DNA from: Desulfolutivibrio sulfodismutans DSM 3696
GTDB lineage: Bacteria; Desulfobacterota; Desulfovibrionia; Desulfovibrionales; Desulfovibrionaceae
DNA: 64,000 nt
Assembly: GCF_013376455.1 (NCBI RefSeq)
Contig: NZ_CP045504.1
Coordinates: 2,625,001-2,689,000, forward strand
Direction: 5' to 3'
Part shown: piece after piece, positions 55,830 through 64,000 of the stretch
How the letters are laid out: each line of letters begins with the position of its first letter
Position numbering within the stretch: the first letter of the stretch is position 1
The notes under the pieces: generated by a model
Told to the model about the DNA's origin: nothing
The model's database searches: none
Seen by the model: the letters and a program-made list of their open reading frames with translations, nothing else
Program-made: the position numbers and the translations under genes

Positions 55830-56806
55830 GTCTTGAGCACCTCGGCCCGCTCAGCGCCCGCCGTGAGGAAGTCCATGGGGATGAAGGTTGTGGTGTCGAC
55901 CCCGGCCAGGGCCTCGGGCGGGGCCACGTCGGCCCGGGTGGGAAAGCGCGGATCCTTGGTCTTGAGCACTTCCTGCCCTTCCTTGGAAAGCGCCCAGTCC
56001 ACCAGGGCCTTGGCCGCCTCCATGTGCTCGGCGTCCTTGAAGATGGCCACCGGGGCGGGCCACCAAGGAATGCCATCCTTGGGAAAGACGTACTGGATGG
56101 GGTAGCCCTGGGCCTGCAATTCAGGCCACAGTCCCGGCGCCAGGCCCACCAGCGACTCGCCCATGGCCGCGCGCTGGGGCGGTTCGGAGCCGCGCTTGGC
56201 GTAAAAGGGGATGTTCTCGGCCAGTTTTGCGAAAAATTCCCAGCCCTTTTCCTTTCCCCTGGCCGCCAGCAGGCTGTAGAGCGTGAAATAGGCCGTGCCG
56301 GATATGGACGGATCGGACATGGAGATCTCCCCCTTGAACGCTGGCGCGGTCAGCGCCTCCCAGGTCTCGGGGATGGGGATGCCCCGCTCCTTCAGTATCT
56401 GCGTGTTGACCACAAAATCCACCGTGACCAGGGAAATGCCCGTCCAGTATCCTTCGGCGTCCTTGTATTTCGCATCGATGTTCGCGGCCTGGGGCGAGAC
56501 GTAGGGTTCGAGCAAGCCGTCTTTTTTGGCGGCGATGAAGGCGTCCACGCCGCCGCCGAACCAGACGTCGGCCAGGGGGCGGCCCTTCTCGGCCCGCATG
56601 CGGGCCAGCACCTCGCCCGAGGACATATCCAGCTGGTTCACCTTGATGCCCGTGGCCTTGCTGAAGGCGTCGAAAATGTCCTGTTTGGCGTTGTAGGCGG
56701 CGATGACGTTGAGTTCCGTGCCCGCCGCCAAAAGCGCCTGAGAGGAAAACAAGGCCATGACCCCGGCCAGCAGCACCACAAGTCTCCCGAAGCCGTTGCG
56801 TTTCAT
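55805..56806 (-). CDS. Periplasmic solute-binding protein, Fe(III)/2-aminoethylphosphonate type
   Basis: 333 residues from ATG 56806 (AAGGAAA upstream). A signal peptide (about 8-27, ending LLAAG) is followed by a type II periplasmic binding fold: LNVIAAYNAKQDIFDAFSKA, GRPLADVWFGGGVDAF, VTVDFVVNTQIL, SMSDPSISGTAYFTLYSLLA and IPWWPAPVAIFKDAEH. These features occur in FbpA-like proteins and in the putative 2-aminoethylphosphonate group. I do not see the two adjacent tyrosines of classic ferric-binding proteins, which favours an organic anion or phosphonate. It overlaps the preceding TIM-barrel gene by 4 bp (ATGA). Confidence 0.85.
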   Translation of the reverse strand: MKRNGFGRLVVLLAGVMALFSSQALLAAGTELNVIAAYNAKQDIFDAFSKATGIKVNQLDMSSGEVLARMRAEKGRPLADVWFGGGVDAFIAAKKDGLLEPYVSPQAANIDAKYKDAEGYWTGISLVTVDFVVNTQILKERGIPIPETWEALTAPAFKGEISMSDPSISGTAYFTLYSLLAARGKEKGWEFFAKLAENIPFYAKRGSEPPQRAAMGESLVGLAPGLWPELQAQGYPIQYVFPKDGIPWWPAPVAIFKDAEHMEAAKALVDWALSKEGQEVLKTKDPRFPTRADVAPPEALAGVDTTTFIPMDFLTAGAERAEVLKTWQERFAK

Positions 56807-57672
56807 GCGATTTCCTTTTCGTTGGGGTGCAGTTTGCCAGCGGCCTGTACAGATGCGCCGCCTGCGATCCTGATCTCGTCCTGATACCGACGCAAGAGCT
56901 GCAACGTGTCGGCCATCTCCCCGGCGTCCATCAGCTCGACCAGCCACCAGTCGCACGATGTTTCCCACACCATGGCGTCGAGAAGCGGCCGGATGGCCGT
57001 CAGATCGCGCGGCGCCATGTGCCGTGCCGGTCCTCCCGGATGCACGGCCGCCTCGATTTCGTAGACATGGGCGCCAAGCAACCGGCCGTTGCAGCGGGGT
57101 ATGAAATCCAGGGCGCAACCGGGCACGGCGGAGGCCGCCTCGCGGGCGTAGGCGTGGCCCACGTCCAGGGTGGCGAACGCGCCGCTTTGGGCAAGCAGCG
57201 CCTGAAACTGGCGGGGATCGCCGGTCCTGCCCAGACGCAGGTTCTCCAGACACACCCGCACCCCCAGGCCCTCGCCCGTCTCCGTCAGTTCCCGCAGCCC
57301 GTCCACGGCGGCCGCATAGTCCACACGCCCCCGCAGCGCCCTGTCCAGGCCGATGTGCAGGGTGACGCGGTCGCCGCCCAGCTCGGCCACGACGCGCAGG
57401 CAAAAGAGGTAGAACTCCACGGCCTCGCGAGCCCGGACCGGGTCCGGATGCCCCAGGTCGAAGCCGGGAAAGGCCAGGTGGTACCGCAGCAGCAGCCCTG
57501 CGCCGCGCAAAATCTCGATGTCGGGAATTTCTAGCGCCACCTCATGCCGGGAAAGCGCCCCCCGCTGAAAGGTGTATTCCGCAGCGAAGCAGTCGTAAGT
57601 CCGACAGAACTCCAGGAGACTCTGCACGGACCCGAACGCCTGATTGGTTATGGCCAACTGGGGAAGATGCAT
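56803..57672 (-). CDS. Sugar-phosphate isomerase/epimerase-like TIM-barrel protein
   Basis: 289 residues from ATG 57672. Xylose-isomerase-like barrel with the metal-binding residues in place: HIGLD on an early strand, Glu in VCLENLRLG, Asp and His in ATLDVGHAY, His and Glu in AHVYEIEAA, and Glu in LVELMDAG near the end. The family includes isomerases, epimerases and lyases acting on sugars and related polyols. First gene of the transporter operon, so it probably converts the imported compound or a close product. Substrate unknown. The upstream region is AT-rich, with a possible TATATT -10 only a few bases before the start. Confidence 0.8.
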   Translation of the reverse strand: MHLPQLAITNQAFGSVQSLLEFCRTYDCFAAEYTFQRGALSRHEVALEIPDIEILRGAGLLLRYHLAFPGFDLGHPDPVRAREAVEFYLFCLRVVAELGGDRVTLHIGLDRALRGRVDYAAAVDGLRELTETGEGLGVRVCLENLRLGRTGDPRQFQALLAQSGAFATLDVGHAYAREAASAVPGCALDFIPRCNGRLLGAHVYEIEAAVHPGGPARHMAPRDLTAIRPLLDAMVWETSCDWWLVELMDAGEMADTLQLLRRYQDEIRIAGGASVQAAGKLHPNEKEIA

Positions 57673-57722
57673 TGGCTAAAATATATGTTTTGCGAAGCAT
57701 GTATTGAACATAACAATAGCAA

Positions 57723-57740
57723 TGTGTTGGATGTTACACA
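57723..57740. promoter_or_regulatory. Inverted repeat TGTGT-N8-ACACA before the transporter operon
   Basis: Perfect 5-bp arms (57723-57727, 57736-57740) in a 300-bp AT-rich gap, about 50 bp before the TIM-barrel gene start. Resembles half-sites of GntR- or CRP-type regulators. The rest of the gap (57673-57974) shows no gene. Confidence 0.3.
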
Positions 57741-57926
57741 CAAAGTCAAATATGATTTATCGATATGATAGCAAGAAATGCATTGAGATTTTCAATGTGA
57801 TGGGCGCAAACGGCATTCGAAATCCATCAAAAACCCTGCGCAACCGAGAGGTGGCAGGTTCGCGGCCCGGGTCGCCGTGCCTGGGGCGCGCTGCATGAGG
57901 CATCGTCCCCCGTGCGGGCATCCTGC

Positions 57927-57959
57927 CGCCCCGGGGAGGGGGCGTCCCTCCCCGGGGCG
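57927..57959 (-). terminator. Strong 14-bp hairpin downstream of the alcohol dehydrogenase gene
   Basis: CGCCCCGGGGAGGG (57927-57940) pairs perfectly with CCCTCCCCGGGGCG (57946-57959) around a 5-base loop, 15 bp past the stop codon of the iron-dependent dehydrogenase. No T tract follows, but stem strength and place fit a terminator. Confidence 0.55.
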
Positions 57960-57974
57960 CGTGCCGTTTCGGGC

Positions 57975-59156
57975 CTACAGGGCGGCCATATAGATGGCGG
58001 CCACGTCCTGGTCCGTGGGGCAGCGGGGGTTGGTCAGACCGCAGGCGTCCTTCTGGGCGTTGGCGGTCATGACGGGGATGTCCCCGGCCCGGACCTCTTT
58101 GCCGTAGCGTCGACCCAGTTCGATCAACCCGGACGGGATGCCGACGTCGGCGGAAAGCCGCCTGATCTCCTCAATGGCCGCATCGGCGGCGTCGCGCCTG
58201 GACATGCCCGCAACCTCCGCCCCCATGATCCCGGCCAGCTTGGCGAACCGCTCGACCTTGGCGATCAGGTTGAACTTCTCCACATGGGGCAGGAGGATGG
58301 CGTTGCATTCTCCGTGGGGCAGATCGTAGAAGCCGCCGAGCTGGTGGGCCATGGCATGCACATGGCCCAGGGAGGCGTTGTTGAAGGCCATGCCGGCCAG
58401 ATACTGGGCGTAGCACATGGCGTCGCGGGCCTCCAGATCCTGGCCGTTGGCCACGGCGGCGCGCAGATGCCTGAAGATGATCTCGATGGCCTTTTCCGCG
58501 CAGGCGTCGGTTATGGGAGTGGCGATGGTGGACACATAGGCCTCCACGGCATGGGTCAGGGCGTCCATGCCGGTGGCGGCGGTGAGTGCGGGCGGCATGC
58601 CGACCATCAGCAGCGGATCGTCCACGGCGATGTTCGGGGTCACGCGCCAGTCCACGATGGCCATTTTCACTTTGCGAGACAGGTCGGTGATGATGCAAAA
58701 ACGGGTCATCTCCGACGCCGTCCCGGCGGTGGTGTTGACGGCCATATAGGGGGGCAGGGGTTTTTGCGACTTGTCGAGACCCTCATAGTCGTGGATCCTG
58801 CCGCCGTTGGCGACGACCAGGCCGATCCCCTTACCACAGTCGTGAGCCGATCCCCCGCCCAGGGTGATCAGGCTGTCGCAGGCGTTTTGCCCATAGATCC
58901 CGACGCCTTTGTGCACGTTTTCATCGGTGGGGTTGGGGATGGTTTCGTCGTAGACGGCGTAGGCCAATCCGGCGGCATCCATCAGGTCGGTGATGCGCTT
59001 CAGGATGCCCGCGCCCACGATGCCCCTGTCGGTGACAATGAGCGGTTTCGCGCCCCCGATGGAGCGGATTTTGCCGGGGATTTCATTGGCCGCGCCAAAG
59101 CCGAAAAGCGTCACCGTGGGGATGAAAAAACCGTAGACCTGTTCGCGGATGTTCAT
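57975..59156 (-). CDS. Iron-containing (group III) alcohol dehydrogenase
   Basis: 393 residues from ATG 59156 (GGGAG upstream). NAD-binding part with TLGGGSAHDCGKGI; metal-binding residues in GMDALTHAVEAY and GHVHAMAHQLGGFYDLPHGEC, the family hallmark. Full length (usual 380-400). It reduces aldehydes or oxidises primary alcohols with NAD(H). Desulfovibrio strains have several such enzymes for ethanol and other alcohols. It is separated from the transporter operon by ~300 bp and has its own terminator-like hairpin, so it is probably an independent unit. A link to the imported compound is possible but unproven. Confidence 0.92.
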   Translation of the reverse strand: MNIREQVYGFFIPTVTLFGFGAANEIPGKIRSIGGAKPLIVTDRGIVGAGILKRITDLMDAAGLAYAVYDETIPNPTDENVHKGVGIYGQNACDSLITLGGGSAHDCGKGIGLVVANGGRIHDYEGLDKSQKPLPPYMAVNTTAGTASEMTRFCIITDLSRKVKMAIVDWRVTPNIAVDDPLLMVGMPPALTAATGMDALTHAVEAYVSTIATPITDACAEKAIEIIFRHLRAAVANGQDLEARDAMCYAQYLAGMAFNNASLGHVHAMAHQLGGFYDLPHGECNAILLPHVEKFNLIAKVERFAKLAGIMGAEVAGMSRRDAADAAIEEIRRLSADVGIPSGLIELGRRYGKEVRAGDIPVMTANAQKDACGLTNPRCPTDQDVAAIYMAAL

Positions 59157-59603
59157 AACACGCTCCCTGGTACGGAGGATTGCGCGGGGTTCAATCCCCC
59201 TGGTGCTGGTTGTGCCCGATGGGCGTCCCACTGGCCTGATCCTGGCCCGAACATATGGCCATCCCGATCCGCCCGCAACGTCCCTCGTTGCACGAAAATC
59301 GCGACAGTGCCGCCCGTCGGCCACGGCCGCCCGGGACACGGGATGGGGAAACCCAAAAACCGCACGGCGCGGGCCTGCCGGGCGGTATGTTTGCGAGTGC
59401 GCCCCCGGCGGCCTGTCCACGCCGGTCTTCTTCGTTCCGGTGATGCGCGGCGTTCAGGCCTTCCGGAGAAAGAAGGGGCGACCGCCTCCCAGGGAGATGC
59501 AAAAGATCAGACAATTGGATATGCAGGGGGCCGTCCATGCGTTCGCCGCCGACGCGAAAAACCGGGGTGCGCGGCGTGGCGCGGACAAGGAGGAACGTCC
59601 CGA
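59157..59603. other. Intergenic region between divergent dehydrogenase and DUF6125-like gene
   Basis: About 450 bp that should hold both promoters. I see no convincing -35/-10 pair, operator, RNA structure or gene here. Frames crossing it lack ribosome sites. Confidence 0.4.
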
Positions 59604-60458
59604 ATGAAATCCCAGGGTTCGCCCCATCCGTCAGGGCCGGTCGATCTCCACGGCGGCGTCGCCCCAGGGGGCACGGTGGGCACGGTGGACACGGAGAGCA
59701 CGGTGGGCACGGAAGAAACCGCCGTCCTGGCCCGCCATGTGGCCGAGGCCGTCAGGCAGATCGCCGTGCATTACGGCCTGTGGCTGGCCGAGGCGGCGCA
59801 TCAGTTCGGCCCGCAGGCCGCCGTCTCCATGGAGGCCCGGGCCGGAGACGCCCTACTGCCGCTTCTGGCCAGGCGCATCGAAAAGGCCCTGGATCTTCCG
59901 GACGATGTGCCGACGCTTCTGGCGGGCCTGGGCAGGGAAAAGCTCGAGCGGCTGTTGTCCGCCCTGTCGGTTTCCTGGCTGGCGGCGGACGGGGTCTGGT
60001 TCCGGGCCGTCGAAGACGAGCGCGGCATGCACGACGCCAAGCGGGTCAACGACACCTGCTGGTCGCGCCTGGGGTATTACGAGGCGGTTCGCGCCAAGGC
60101 CCGCCTGGGATTGCCCGAGGCGGGAGGATTGCCTGCCCTCAGGCAGGCCCTGGGGGCCCGGCTCATCGCCTGCGTCAACCCATGGGATATCGTGGAGGAG
60201 ACCCCGGCGTCTTTCGTCCTGCGCATCGTCCAGTGCCGGGTGCAGTCCTCCCGGGCGCGCCAGGGGCTGCCGCCCTATCCCTGCATGTCCGGCGGCTCCA
60301 CGGAATATGCGGCCTTTGCCGCCGGGATCGACCCGGCCATCAGGACCGAGTGCGTCAGTTGCCCACCCGAGCAGTCACGCCCGGAATGCGCCTGCGCCTG
60401 GCGCTTTTCGATTCCAGGCGGGAGGAGCGCCCCGGAAAACACACCGGGGGCTTTTTAA
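59604..60458 (+). CDS. DUF6125-like cysteine-rich cytosolic protein
   Basis: 284 residues from ATG 59604 (AAGGAGG ten bases upstream). The first ~40 residues are Gly/Thr-rich, with a short repeat based on GTVGTVD/STVGTEE. The body has VSWLAADGVWFRAVEDERGM and DTCWSRLGYYEAVRAKARLGLPE, which I recall from the DUF6125 / thiazoline-carboxylate hydrolase-like group. The C-terminal third has several Cys (YPCMSGG, ECVSCPPEQ, ECACAW) that could bind a metal or cluster. No signal peptide. Function unknown. Single gene with its own terminator. Confidence 0.65.
   Translation: MKSQGSPHPSGPVDLHGGVAPGGTVGTVDTESTVGTEETAVLARHVAEAVRQIAVHYGLWLAEAAHQFGPQAAVSMEARAGDALLPLLARRIEKALDLPDDVPTLLAGLGREKLERLLSALSVSWLAADGVWFRAVEDERGMHDAKRVNDTCWSRLGYYEAVRAKARLGLPEAGGLPALRQALGARLIACVNPWDIVEETPASFVLRIVQCRVQSSRARQGLPPYPCMSGGSTEYAAFAAGIDPAIRTECVSCPPEQSRPECACAWRFSIPGGRSAPENTPGAF
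60429..60456 (+). terminator. Rho-independent terminator overlapping the stop codon of the DUF6125-like gene
   Basis: GCCCCGG (60429-60435) pairs with CCGGGGGC (60444-60451, one bulged G), followed directly by TTTTT. The stop TAA (60456-60458) lies at the end of the T tract, so the gene's last codons form the hairpin. Confidence 0.7.
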
Positions 60459-60580
60459 AAACGAGGCGTTCTGGCTGTTTTTCCAATCCAGCCGCCCCGG
60501 CTTCACGGGCGCGACACGCAGCAGGGGGCCTGGGGGCACGGCCCCGGCGCGGCACGCCCTGCGCCCGTCCTGCGGCCGGA

Positions 60581-61777
60581 TCAGTCGAAGATGACCTTGA
60601 CCATGGAGAAGTCGTCCGCCAGAACGTCGCGGCAGCCCATGGCCCGCACATGGGCCAGAAGGGACGCGATCTCCCCCGCGGGCGCAAGCCCGGCCATGTA
60701 GTCCCTGAACTCGGAAAACTGCCAGTATTCCCCGCCCGGCGGGGCCACCTCGTAGACCCCGTCCGAAAAGAGAAACAGCCGCGATCCCGGTTCGACGACC
60801 CGGGAGTCGCTCTTGTAGGCGATGTCCGGCATGCCCCCGATCATCAGGTTCCGTTTGATCAGGTCCACGGCCTGGCCGTCCGGGGTCAACAGCAGGGCCG
60901 GGGGGTGGCCGGCGTTGCCGAAGCGCAAGAGCCGGGATTTCGTGTGGTACACCCCGTACCAGATGGTGAAATAGAGGTTGTTGTGCCGCTCCATGGGAAA
61001 GGCGTCGTTTAGGGCCGTCAGGACCTGGGAGGGGTCGCGGTAGTCGACGCCGGGGAGCATCTGGTTTTGCAGGACGTTTAAGGCCTGCACGGACAAAAGC
61101 GCCGGTCCCACGCCGTGGTTGCAGACGTCCAGGAGATAGAGGGCGAAATGGTCCTCGTCCAGGGCATGGTAGCCGAAGGCGTCCCCGCCCAGTTGGGCCG
61201 AGGGCACGAAGCTCCATTCGGTGCGGATGTCCCCTGTGGCCAGGGGCGGCGGCAAAAGCGAGATGACGTACTCTGCCGCCCGGGCCAGTTCGTCGGCCAG
61301 GGCCTTCTGGCTCTCCTCAAGGGCGCGATAGGCCTCGTTTCTTTGCAGCAGGTTGGTGTAGCCGCTTGAGTGGTGGCGGATGCGGGCGATGAGTTCGACC
61401 TTGTCCGGCAGCTTGACCAGATAGTCGTTGGCCCCCAGGGCGAAGGCCTCGGCCTTGGTGGCGGGCTCCTCCTTGGTGGACAGCACGATCAGGGGGATGT
61501 CCTTGAGTTTCGGGCGGTTTCGAAAGAATTTCACCAGGGTCAACCCGTCGATATCGGGCATGACCAGATCCTGGAGGATGACCGTGGGCAGAAGGCGCTC
61601 GGCCGTCTGGATGGCCTTGGCCGGATCCTGGCAAAAGTGGAACACGATGCCCGGCTCGTCGGCCAGCATGCGGCGCACGGCCTCGGCCACCATGGCCTGG
61701 TCGTCGATGAGCAGGACCGTGACGGCATGGTCGGCCAGGGCCGTTGCAGCAGGGGCGGTGGTGCGGTCATCAGGCAT
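60581..61777 (-). CDS. Receiver-PP2C (SpoIIE/RsbU-type) serine phosphatase
   Basis: 398 residues from ATG 61777 (GGGAG upstream), overlapping the cheB stop by 8 bp. A receiver domain (about 18-140) has phosphoacceptor Asp70 (LQDLVMP); a short coiled coil leads to a PP2C-type phosphatase (about 190-398). Its metal residues are in GGDAFGYHAL, YLLDVCNHGVG, GNAGHPPALLL and FSDGVYEV. Such proteins dephosphorylate anti-sigma-factor antagonists (partner switching). Within a chemosensory operon it takes the place usually held by a diguanylate cyclase (WspR), so the array's output is probably a partner-switching pathway. The antagonist/anti-sigma genes are not in the window. Confidence 0.88.
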   Translation of the reverse strand: MPDDRTTAPAATALADHAVTVLLIDDQAMVAEAVRRMLADEPGIVFHFCQDPAKAIQTAERLLPTVILQDLVMPDIDGLTLVKFFRNRPKLKDIPLIVLSTKEEPATKAEAFALGANDYLVKLPDKVELIARIRHHSSGYTNLLQRNEAYRALEESQKALADELARAAEYVISLLPPPLATGDIRTEWSFVPSAQLGGDAFGYHALDEDHFALYLLDVCNHGVGPALLSVQALNVLQNQMLPGVDYRDPSQVLTALNDAFPMERHNNLYFTIWYGVYHTKSRLLRFGNAGHPPALLLTPDGQAVDLIKRNLMIGGMPDIAYKSDSRVVEPGSRLFLFSDGVYEVAPPGGEYWQFSEFRDYMAGLAPAGEIASLLAHVRAMGCRDVLADDFSMVKVIFD

Positions 61778-62807
61778 GGGGCGTGCTCCCAGGGGTGAGG
61801 GTGTCGCAAATGGCCCGGGCGATGTCCGCCAGGGGCAGGATACGCGTGGCCGCGCCAAGCTCCGCAGCCGCCTTGGGCATGCCGTAGACCACGCTTGTGG
61901 CCTCGTCCTGGGCGATGGTGGGCCATCCGGCCTGGCGTAGGGCCAAAAGCCCCTTGGCCCCGTCCCGGCCCATCCCGGTCAAAAGCGCGGCCACTCCGGG
62001 TTTGGGCCAATACCGGGCCACGCTGCCGAAAAAGGCGTCCACGGACGGGCGGTAGGGATAGTCCACGGGCTCGGCCTGGTAGCCAAGGGTCAGGTCGGGC
62101 CGCAGAACCAGATGATCGTTGGTCCCGGCCACATGGACCACGCCCGGAGAAAGTCCCTGGCCCTGCACGGCCACCTGGACGTGCAGGGAACATTGGCTGC
62201 GAAGCCACTCGGCCAGGCCGCCTGCGAAACGCATGTCCACATGCTGGACCACCACCAGGGCGGCGTCGAGATCCCGGGGCAACCCGGCCAGGATGGCGGC
62301 CACGGCCTTGGGGCCGCCGGTGGAGGCCCCGATGACCGCCAGGGCGGGGTGTCGGCCCGAAGGGCTGACGGCCTGGACCGGGGAGGCGGGTCCAGGGGCG
62401 CCGCCCGGCTTGCTGATCAGCTTGGCGATGGTGAAAATTTTTTTGAGCAGTTCCTCGCCGCCGACAATCGCCCCGTCCAGGCCGAAAACCGGCGTGGCTA
62501 CGGCATCCAGGGCCCCGTGCCCCATGGCCTCGAAGACCTTGCCCGCGTTGCCCGACACCGTGGCCGTGACCACCACGATGGCGCACGGGCTCTCGCGCAT
62601 GATGCGCCTGGTGGCCTCCACCCCGTCCATGACCGGCATGATCAGATCCATGAGGATCACATCCGGCACGTCCCGGGCGCACATGTCCACGGCCTCGGCC
62701 CCGTCGCCTGCGGTCCAGGCCACCTCGACCCCGGGCGCGGCGTCCAGGACGCGGCGCAGGGCCGCAACCGCCAGGGGCAGGTCGTTGACGATGGCCGCCC
62801 GGATCAT
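61770..62807 (-). CDS. cheB: CheB-type chemoreceptor methylesterase response regulator
   Basis: 345 residues; ATG 62807 overlaps the stop of the kinase gene as ATGA. N-terminal receiver with Asp54 (ILMDLIMP), linker, then the methylesterase/deamidase with catalytic Ser162 (GASTGGP), His189 (VQHVD) and Asp282 (GMGRDG). It removes methyl groups from receptor glutamates for adaptation. In position it matches WspF of Wsp-type pathways. No methyltransferase or receptor is visible, but they may lie to the right of the window. Confidence 0.93.
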   Translation of the reverse strand: MIRAAIVNDLPLAVAALRRVLDAAPGVEVAWTAGDGAEAVDMCARDVPDVILMDLIMPVMDGVEATRRIMRESPCAIVVVTATVSGNAGKVFEAMGHGALDAVATPVFGLDGAIVGGEELLKKIFTIAKLISKPGGAPGPASPVQAVSPSGRHPALAVIGASTGGPKAVAAILAGLPRDLDAALVVVQHVDMRFAGGLAEWLRSQCSLHVQVAVQGQGLSPGVVHVAGTNDHLVLRPDLTLGYQAEPVDYPYRPSVDAFFGSVARYWPKPGVAALLTGMGRDGAKGLLALRQAGWPTIAQDEATSVVYGMPKAAAELGAATRILPLADIARAICDTLTPGSTPHA

Positions 62808-64000
62808 GCCTCGGGCTCCCCGATCAGGTCGGCCACGGCGGAAAGCAGGCTTTCATCCTGAAAGCTGCCCTTGCTCAGGTAATAATCCGCCCCGGCATGC
62901 AACCCCTGCATGCGGTCCTCCTCGCGATCCTTGTAGGAAACGATCATGACCGGAAGCCCGGCCAGCCGGGCGTCGGCCCGTATCTGCCGCACAAGCTCGA
63001 TGCCGGTCATGCGCGGCATGTCCACGTCCGTGACCGCCAGGTCGAAATCGTGGCCGCGCAAGGCGTTTAAGCCATCCATGCCGTCAACGGCCGTCTCCAC
63101 CTCGTACCCCCGGTTGGACAGAAGCCGCCGCTGGGTCTCGCGCACGGTCAGGGAATCGTCCACCACCAGGATGCGTTTGGTCCGCCCGCTCTGGCGCGTG
63201 GAGGCCTCCCCCACCCGGTCAAGCCGCCCCCGGCTCAGCAGATTGTCCACGGCCCGGACCATGTCGTCCACGTCCAGGATCAGCACCGGCGAACCGTCCT
63301 CCATGACCGAGGCCGCGCTCACGCAGGGAACCTTGCCCAGACGCGGGTCCAGGGGCTTGACCACCAGATCGCGCTCGCCGAGAAAATCCTCCACCACCAT
63401 GCCGTAGCGGTTCAGGCGGTCGCTGATGACGACAACCGCTATTCCCGGCCGGTTCCCGGCGTTTCCGGCCGGTGCGGCCGCCTCCTGGCCACCCCGCGCC
63501 CCCAGGATCCGCCAGGCCGGGACCAGCCCGATGGTGTCGCCCTCAAACACGCAGAACTGCCGCCCCTCAAGCTCGCTTATCTCCTCCTTGTCCAGGGAGA
63601 CAATGCGGTCGATGCGGGTCAGGGGCATGGCGTAGGCCTCCCCGGACACATCCACCAACAGGGTGCGCACCACGGACAGGGTCAGGGGCAGGCGTAAGAA
63701 AAACGTCATGCCCTGGCCCGGACGGGACTCGGCCCGGACCTGGCCGCCCACATCCCGGACCATGGAGTGGACCACATCCAGTCCCACGCCCCGGCCGGAA
63801 ATCTCCGTGACCTTCCCGGCCGTGGAAAACCCAGGCAGGAACAAAAAATCCATGAGTTCCGCGTCGCTTAAGGCTGCGGCCATCTCCGGCGAGGCCAGCC
63901 CCCGCTCCAGCACCTTGTCCCGGATGCGTTCCGGGTCAAGGCCCCGGCCGTCGTCGGCCACCGTGATGGCCAGCATGCCGGCATAGTGCCGGGCCGAGAG
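62804..64000 (-). CDS. Hybrid CheA-type histidine kinase with C-terminal receiver (5' part missing)
   Basis: The last ~398 residues are inside the window; the frame stays open to base 64000. It starts within the HATPase domain (VADDGRGLDPERI as G1, FLPGFSTAGKVTEISGRGVGLDVV as G2), continues with a CheW-like regulatory domain (about 130-260) and ends in a receiver (VVDDSLTVRETQ, AVTDVDMPRMTG). CheA fused to a receiver occurs in WspE, FrzE and similar alternative chemosensory systems, not in the flagellar type. Operon order kinase-cheB-PP2C with overlapping stops and starts shows tight coupling. Confidence 0.92.
   Translation of the reverse strand, partial: LSARHYAGMLAITVADDGRGLDPERIRDKVLERGLASPEMAAALSDAELMDFLFLPGFSTAGKVTEISGRGVGLDVVHSMVRDVGGQVRAESRPGQGMTFFLRLPLTLSVVRTLLVDVSGEAYAMPLTRIDRIVSLDKEEISELEGRQFCVFEGDTIGLVPAWRILGARGGQEAAAPAGNAGNRPGIAVVVISDRLNRYGMVVEDFLGERDLVVKPLDPRLGKVPCVSAASVMEDGSPVLILDVDDMVRAVDNLLSRGRLDRVGEASTRQSGRTKRILVVDDSLTVRETQRRLLSNRGYEVETAVDGMDGLNALRGHDFDLAVTDVDMPRMTGIELVRQIRADARLAGLPVMIVSYKDREEDRMQGLHAGADYYLSKGSFQDESLLSAVADLIGEPEA

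Noticed and set aside
57800-57900. tRNA-like fragment with GGTGGCAGGTTCG
   Set aside because: Only a T-arm-like string; no acceptor or anticodon stem can be folded around it.

Overview
The window is GC-rich DNA from what looks like a Desulfovibrio-type member of the Desulfobacterota (Deltaproteobacteria). This rests on gene content (hypCDE, many two-component and c-di-GMP proteins, an iron-regulated metal P-type ATPase, an fbp-like transporter) and codon use; no taxonomic marker such as rRNA is present, so it is an inference.

Layout. (1) 1-2050 is the end of an integrated mobile element: the tail of a replication-type protein, a block of TTGACYACC repeats, an excisionase-like gene and a tyrosine integrase lying against the 3' end of tRNA-Glu. 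(2) 2060-18000 is core-like: tRNA-Gln, a radical SAM protein, a HIT hydrolase, IHF/HU, RlpA, a receiver protein, a GGDEF-EAL protein, a Lon-like protease, SfsA, an aminotransferase, a histidine kinase and a metal P-type ATPase with a Fur-box-like site upstream. (3) 18587-27181 is the most unusual part: one plus-strand operon that joins a lone [NiFe]-hydrogenase large-subunit homologue, a HydE-like radical SAM protein, a NifH-like reductase with a frameshift in a poly-C run, NifD- and NifK-like proteins, and hypC, hypD and hypE. Several signature cysteines are changed in a coordinated way. I know of no named system with this composition.

(4) 27246-52383 is a 25-kb island with every gene on the minus strand. 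It holds an FGE-fold coiled-coil protein, an FtsX/MacB-type ABC transporter, a von Willebrand factor A protein, a Sel1-like membrane protein, SrfC (GTPase), SrfB (actin/Hsp70-like), two secreted or membrane proteins with related C-terminal domains, a trypsin-like protease and a lipoprotein. A second operon codes for a TPR-CHAT protease-like protein, a CHASE2 nucleotide cyclase and a FecR-like protein. A ~143-bp direct repeat of the hypE 3' end flanks the island; at the right end it is fused to scrambled pieces of the neighbouring transporter operon.

(5) 53185-59156 is a minus-strand Fe(III)/2-aminoethylphosphonate-type ABC transporter operon headed by a TIM-barrel isomerase-like gene, followed by an iron-dependent alcohol dehydrogenase. 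(6) 59604-64000 has a cysteine-rich DUF6125-like protein and a Wsp-like chemosensory operon (hybrid CheA, CheB) whose output is a receiver-PP2C phosphatase.

Working picture. The hydrogenase/nitrogenase-like operon probably builds and uses an unusual metal site: HypCDE for the Fe(CN)2CO unit, the radical SAM and nitrogenase-like proteins for a further modification or electron delivery, and the large-subunit homologue as the final host. The srf/CHAT island looks like an envelope-linked surveillance or conflict module acquired next to hypE.
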